NCBI RefSeq assembly: GCF_030268045.1
Contig: NZ_BSDC01000001.1
Span: 806,001-870,000, forward strand
Source of the DNA: Geothrix edaphica
GTDB taxonomy: Bacteria; Acidobacteriota; Holophagae; Holophagales; Holophagaceae
Reading direction: 5' to 3'
DNA length: 64,000 bases
A model generated the notes under the pieces. That model was not told where the DNA came from. It saw nothing but the letters and a program-made list of their open reading frames with translations, and made no database searches. The translations under genes were made by a program, and so were the position numbers. Positions 61,159-64,000 of this stretch are shown here, one piece after another. Position 1 is the stretch's first letter, and each line of letters begins with the position of its first letter.

Positions 61159-61273
61159 ATCCGGCTGCGCCGAATCCAGAGTTGGAAACGCTTCGCGTTT
61201 CAACAGAGCAATCGGTTATGCGGGAGGCGCCAGCCTCCCAGCTCTGAATTTGGCCGCAGGCCGAATTCAGAGC
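61151..61273. repeat. Chain of four palindromes (BIME-like)
   Basis: Four hairpins lie in 123 bp. They are an imperfect CTCTGAATCCGGC / GCCGAATCCAGAG pair (61151-61183), GAAACG/CGTTTC (about 61185-61201), GGGAGGC/GCCTCCC (61222-61239), and a near-perfect GCTCTGAATTTGGCC / GGCCGAATTCAGAGC pair (61241-61273). The first and last share the unit CTCTGAATYYGGC, so the element looks like two related palindromes around a variable centre. Confidence 0.85.
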
Positions 61274-61309
61274 CCCGGCTAAACTGAAAGGTCGTTTGAA
61301 AGCCCAACC

Positions 61310-62290
61310 GTGACCTTCCCCCACAGCCCCTTCCACATCCGCGACATCGAGGTGCCCAACCGCCTCGTGATGGCGCCGCTCCACGAGATCACCGACCAGC
61401 CCTTCCGGAAGTTCATCCGGGAGATCGGCGGGGTGGGGCTCACGGTGTCGGAGATGATCAGCAGTGAGGCCCTGATCCGGCATGCGGTGAAGGCGGAGCG
61501 GATGATGGCGGCCACTGGCGAGCGGCCCCTGTCCATGCAGATCTCCGGGGGGCGCCCCGAAGCGCTGGCGGAGGGCGCGGCCCTGTGCGAAGCGGCGGGC
61601 GCCGACCTGGTGGACCTGAACATGGGCTGCCCGGCCAGCAATGTCACGAAGGGCGGCGCGGGCTCGGCGCTGCTGAAGGACATCCGCCTGGCGGAGCGCT
61701 GCGTCACGGCCATGGTGAAGGCGGTGAAGGTGCCTGTGACGGTGAAGATGCGGGCGGGCTGGGACGCGTCACAAAAGGAGCGGGGCGAGTTCCTGGACTT
61801 CCTGCGCATGTTCGAGGCCGTGGGCGTGCAGGCCCTGGCGATCCATCCCCGCACCCGGGCCCAGCAGTACGAGGGCCACGCGGACTGGGGCATCATCGCC
61901 CGCGCCGTGGAGGCCGGCACGTCCTATCCCATCATCGGCAACGGAGACGTGAACGCCCGGGAGGATGCCTACCGGATGGTGGAGGAGACGGGCTGCGCCG
62001 CCGTGATGATCGGCCGCGGGGCGCTCTACAACCCCTTCCTCTTCCGCCAGATCCTGGAGCCGGAGTTCGTGGTGACCACGGAGATGCGCATCGACGCCAC
62101 CCTGCGGCTCTTCCAGATCCTGCTGGATCTGCTGGAGCCCCGCGAGGCCCTGCACAAGATCAAGAAGATCGGCGCCTGGTTCACCAAGGGCGTGCCCGGC
62201 GGCCACGGCTTCCGCCAGAACCTCCACGCCGCCAGCGACCCCCAGGCCCTCATGGCCGCCATCGACGCCCTGAGGCATCAGGCGGCCTAG
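61310..62290 (+). CDS. dusB: tRNA-dihydrouridine synthase (Dus family)
   Basis: A 326-residue flavoenzyme reducing uridine in the tRNA D-loop. The FMN-barrel start is [20 protein letters not shown], the signature is [20 protein letters not shown] with the catalytic Cys, and [30 protein letters not shown] and [15 protein letters not shown] follow in normal order. [18 protein letters not shown] is the phosphate-binding end. Paralogue assignment (DusB versus DusA/C) is by overall pattern and is tentative. The start is GTG. It overlaps the convergent DUF853 gene by 4 bp. Confidence 0.9.
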   Translation: MTFPHSPFHIRDIEVPNRLVMAPLHEITDQPFRKFIREIGGVGLTVSEMISSEALIRHAVKAERMMAATGERPLSMQISGGRPEALAEGAALCEAAGADLVDLNMGCPASNVTKGGAGSALLKDIRLAERCVTAMVKAVKVPVTVKMRAGWDASQKERGEFLDFLRMFEAVGVQALAIHPRTRAQQYEGHADWGIIARAVEAGTSYPIIGNGDVNAREDAYRMVEETGCAAVMIGRGALYNPFLFRQILEPEFVVTTEMRIDATLRLFQILLDLLEPREALHKIKKIGAWFTKGVPGGHGFRQNLHAASDPQALMAAIDALRHQAA

Positions 62291-63759
62291 CGCCTGCGCC
62301 CTCCGCCGCCGAAGATGGACCCCATGACGCCACGGATGATCTGGCGGCCGATGGAGCTGCCGGCGGCGCGGATGACGCTCTTGCCGAAGGCCTCGACCAT
62401 GCTGTCGGAGCGGCGGGTGGGTTCCTTCGCGGCCTTGGCCTCCGCCTTGGCCTGGGCCTCGGCGGCCTCCTGCTGCATGGCCACCTCGGCGCGGGCCTTC
62501 AGCTTCTCAAAGGCGCTCTCCCGGTCCACAGCCTGCTCGTAGTGGCCGGCCAGCAGGGAGCTCTTGATGACCTGCTGCCGCTCCTCGGGCGTGATGGGCG
62601 CCAGCTGGCTTTCGGGCGGGCAGACGAAGGCGCGCTCCACCACGGTGGGGCGGCCCTTCTCATCCAGCAGGGAGACCAGGGCCTCGCCCACGGCCAGCTC
62701 GGTGATGGCCGTGGCCACGTCGAGCTCCGGGTTGGCGCGGAAGGTCTCGGCGGCGGCCTTCACGGCCTTCTGGTCGCGGGGCGTGAAGGCGCGCAGCGCG
62801 TGCTGCACCCGGTTGCCCAGCTGGCCCAGCACCTTCTCGGGGATGTCCAGCGGGTTCTGGCTCACGAAGTAGACGCCCACGCCCTTGGAGCGCACCAGGC
62901 GCACCACCTGCTCGATCTTGTCCAGCAGGGCGTCGGGCGCATCGTTGAAGAGCAGGTGCGCCTCGTCGAAGAAGAAGGCCAGCTTGGGCTTCTCGGGATC
63001 GCCCACCTCGGGCAGGCGCTCGAAGAGCTCCGACAGCAGCCAGAGCAGGAAGGTGGCGTAGAGCTTGGGGGCGTTGATGAGCTTGTCCGCCGCCAGGATG
63101 TTGATGACGCCGCGACCCTTGGCATCGGTCTGCAGGAGGTCGTCGAGGTCGAGGGCCGGCTCGCCGAAGAAGGCCTCGGCGCCCTGGCTCTCCAGCTCCA
63201 GCAGGCCGCGCTGGATGGCGCCGATGCTGGCGGCGGAGACATTGCCGTACTGGGTCTTGAACTCGGCGGCATGGTCGCCCACGAACTGGAGCATGCTGCG
63301 CAGGTCCTTGAGGTCCAGCAGCAGCAGGCCGTTGTCGTCGGCGATCTTGAACACCAGATTCAGCACGCCGCCCTGGGTGTCGTTCAGGTTCAGCAGCCGC
63401 GAGAAGAGCAGGGGCCCCATGTCGCTGATCGTGGTGCGGACCGGGTGGCCCTGCTGGCCGTAGAGGTCCCAGAAGGCCACCGGATAGCCCTTGTACTCGA
63501 AGCCCTCGAGCTTCAGCTGCCCGACGCGCTCGGTGACTTTCGGGTTGTCGCCGCCGGGCTTGCAGACGCCTGGCAGATCGCCCTTCACGTCCGCCAGGAA
63601 GACCGGCACGCCGATGGAGGAGAACCGCTCGGCCATGGTGCGCAGCGTCACCGTCTTGCCAGTGCCCGTCGCGCCCGCCACCAGCCCGTGGCGATTGGCC
63701 ATGCGGGGCAGCAGGACGAGTTCTGAGGTGCCTTTGGCGATCAGCAGGGGCTCGGGCAT
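62287..63759 (-). CDS. HerA/DUF853-type ATPase (YjgR-like)
   Basis: A 490-residue FtsK/HerA-clade ATPase. Walker A is [20 protein letters not shown] (GATGTGKT near 28-35), Walker B is near [12 protein letters not shown], and [20 protein letters not shown] is the helicase sensor region, as in DUF853 proteins such as E. coli YjgR. The C-terminal part is Ala/Glu-rich and ends in Gly-Gly-Gly-Arg-Arg-Arg. The function is unknown; a DNA or RNA translocase role is suggested. It lies upstream of nothing else in the same direction within the window, and dusB converges on its 3' end. Confidence 0.92.
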   Translation of the reverse strand: MPEPLLIAKGTSELVLLPRMANRHGLVAGATGTGKTVTLRTMAERFSSIGVPVFLADVKGDLPGVCKPGGDNPKVTERVGQLKLEGFEYKGYPVAFWDLYGQQGHPVRTTISDMGPLLFSRLLNLNDTQGGVLNLVFKIADDNGLLLLDLKDLRSMLQFVGDHAAEFKTQYGNVSAASIGAIQRGLLELESQGAEAFFGEPALDLDDLLQTDAKGRGVINILAADKLINAPKLYATFLLWLLSELFERLPEVGDPEKPKLAFFFDEAHLLFNDAPDALLDKIEQVVRLVRSKGVGVYFVSQNPLDIPEKVLGQLGNRVQHALRAFTPRDQKAVKAAAETFRANPELDVATAITELAVGEALVSLLDEKGRPTVVERAFVCPPESQLAPITPEERQQVIKSSLLAGHYEQAVDRESAFEKLKARAEVAMQQEAAEAQAKAEAKAAKEPTRRSDSMVEAFGKSVIRAAGSSIGRQIIRGVMGSIFGGGGRRR

Positions 63760-63795
63760 GGGGGCCTCATGACAGTGGTACGAGTGTGGTGAAGC

Positions 63796-64000
63796 TCAGG
63801 CAGGGCCTGCGGCCGTGGCCTCTTCCAGGGCGAAGGCCACTGCCTCGGTCTGGGGAGAGCGCCGGATGGCGCAGGTCTCGGCGGGGCAGCGCTCGCAGTA
63901 GAGGCGGCCGCAGGGATCCACGTGGGTGTGGACTTCGCCCTCGATGTCGGCCTCTTCCAGCGTGCGCTTGCCGAAGCTTTCGCAGAGGTCATGGGCCTGG
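63796..64000 (-). CDS. Cation-efflux-like protein, 5' truncated by the window edge, Cys-rich tail
   Basis: Only the last 67 codons are inside the window, and the frame is open to the edge. The sequence begins AHDLCESFGKRTLEEA, then EGEVHTHVDPC. This resembles the cytoplasmic C-terminal domain of cation-diffusion-facilitator transporters, which typically ends in a metal-binding EVxxHVEP strand. An unusual tail follows, CGRLYCERCPAETC, with four cysteines, and then an Ala/Glu-rich end. The gene is 36 bp upstream of the DUF853 start. Without the N-terminal membrane domain the assignment remains tentative. Confidence 0.55.
   Translation of the reverse strand, partial: QAHDLCESFGKRTLEEADIEGEVHTHVDPCGRLYCERCPAETCAIRRSPQTEAVAFALEEATAAGPA

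Noticed and set aside
63741-63992. Separate 83-codon minus-strand gene
   Set aside because: A different frame gives a longer open sequence to the window edge with a cation-efflux-like motif, so this one is a shadow.

Overview
This 64 kb window is GC-rich, densely coded chromosomal DNA from a Gram-negative bacterium. Diderm features include Tol-Pal components (tolB, pal, cpoB), several lipoproteins, Tat-exported proteins, SecG and a class A penicillin-binding protein. An anaerobic or facultative respiratory lifestyle is suggested by a tetraheme cytochrome/Fe-S/NrfD quinone module and a 2-oxoacid:ferredoxin oxidoreductase. The combination fits an Acidobacteriota member, possibly of the Holophaga/Geothrix group. 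That placement is inference from gene content; there is no rRNA here. No phage, IS element, CRISPR array or plasmid gene was found.

Layout. 1-16 kb: truncated Sel1-repeat gene, GNAT, glyQS with a recognisable promoter, an acyltransferase/LytS-like kinase/LytTR regulator operon, guaA, an HD-GYP regulator, and a minus-strand respiratory cluster (DUF2339-like membrane protein, tetraheme cytochrome, Fe-S protein, NrfD). 16-23 kb: a minus-strand operon of PLP aminotransferase, DUF4178 protein, an overlooked 59-residue protein, DUF350, membrane-fused spermidine-synthase-like protein and a Tat-exported FAD amine-oxidase-like protein. This is the best candidate for a poorly described system. 23-30 kb: elbB, DUF2520, EamA transporter, miaE, TetR, M61 peptidase and a glycosyltransferase whose last 34 bp are duplicated downstream. 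30-40 kb: serine protease, rnhB-mutT, tolB-pal-cpoB, a GHMP kinase, mutY and a kelch-like lipoprotein. Pal carries an N-terminal motif strikingly like ribosome modulation factor.

40-48 kb: pgk, tpiA, aroF, secG and tRNA-Leu(GAG), all minus strand. These appear to be an ancestral glycolysis-secretion order split by inserted plus-strand genes. rbfA-truB follow. 48-52 kb: a two-gene 2-oxoacid:ferredoxin oxidoreductase (ferredoxin+alpha, beta+gamma fusions), a small cysteine-rich protein and nadK. 52-64 kb: penicillin-binding protein, DEAD-box helicase, double-hotdog thioesterase, sixA, a hydrolase, rho, a methyltransferase, dusB, a HerA/DUF853 ATPase and a truncated cation-efflux-like gene.

Many genes are coupled by ATGA, GTGA or TGATG overlaps. 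Long untranslated gaps are absent: none exceeds 300 bp. Several short gaps hold palindromes or repeats, which are listed separately.
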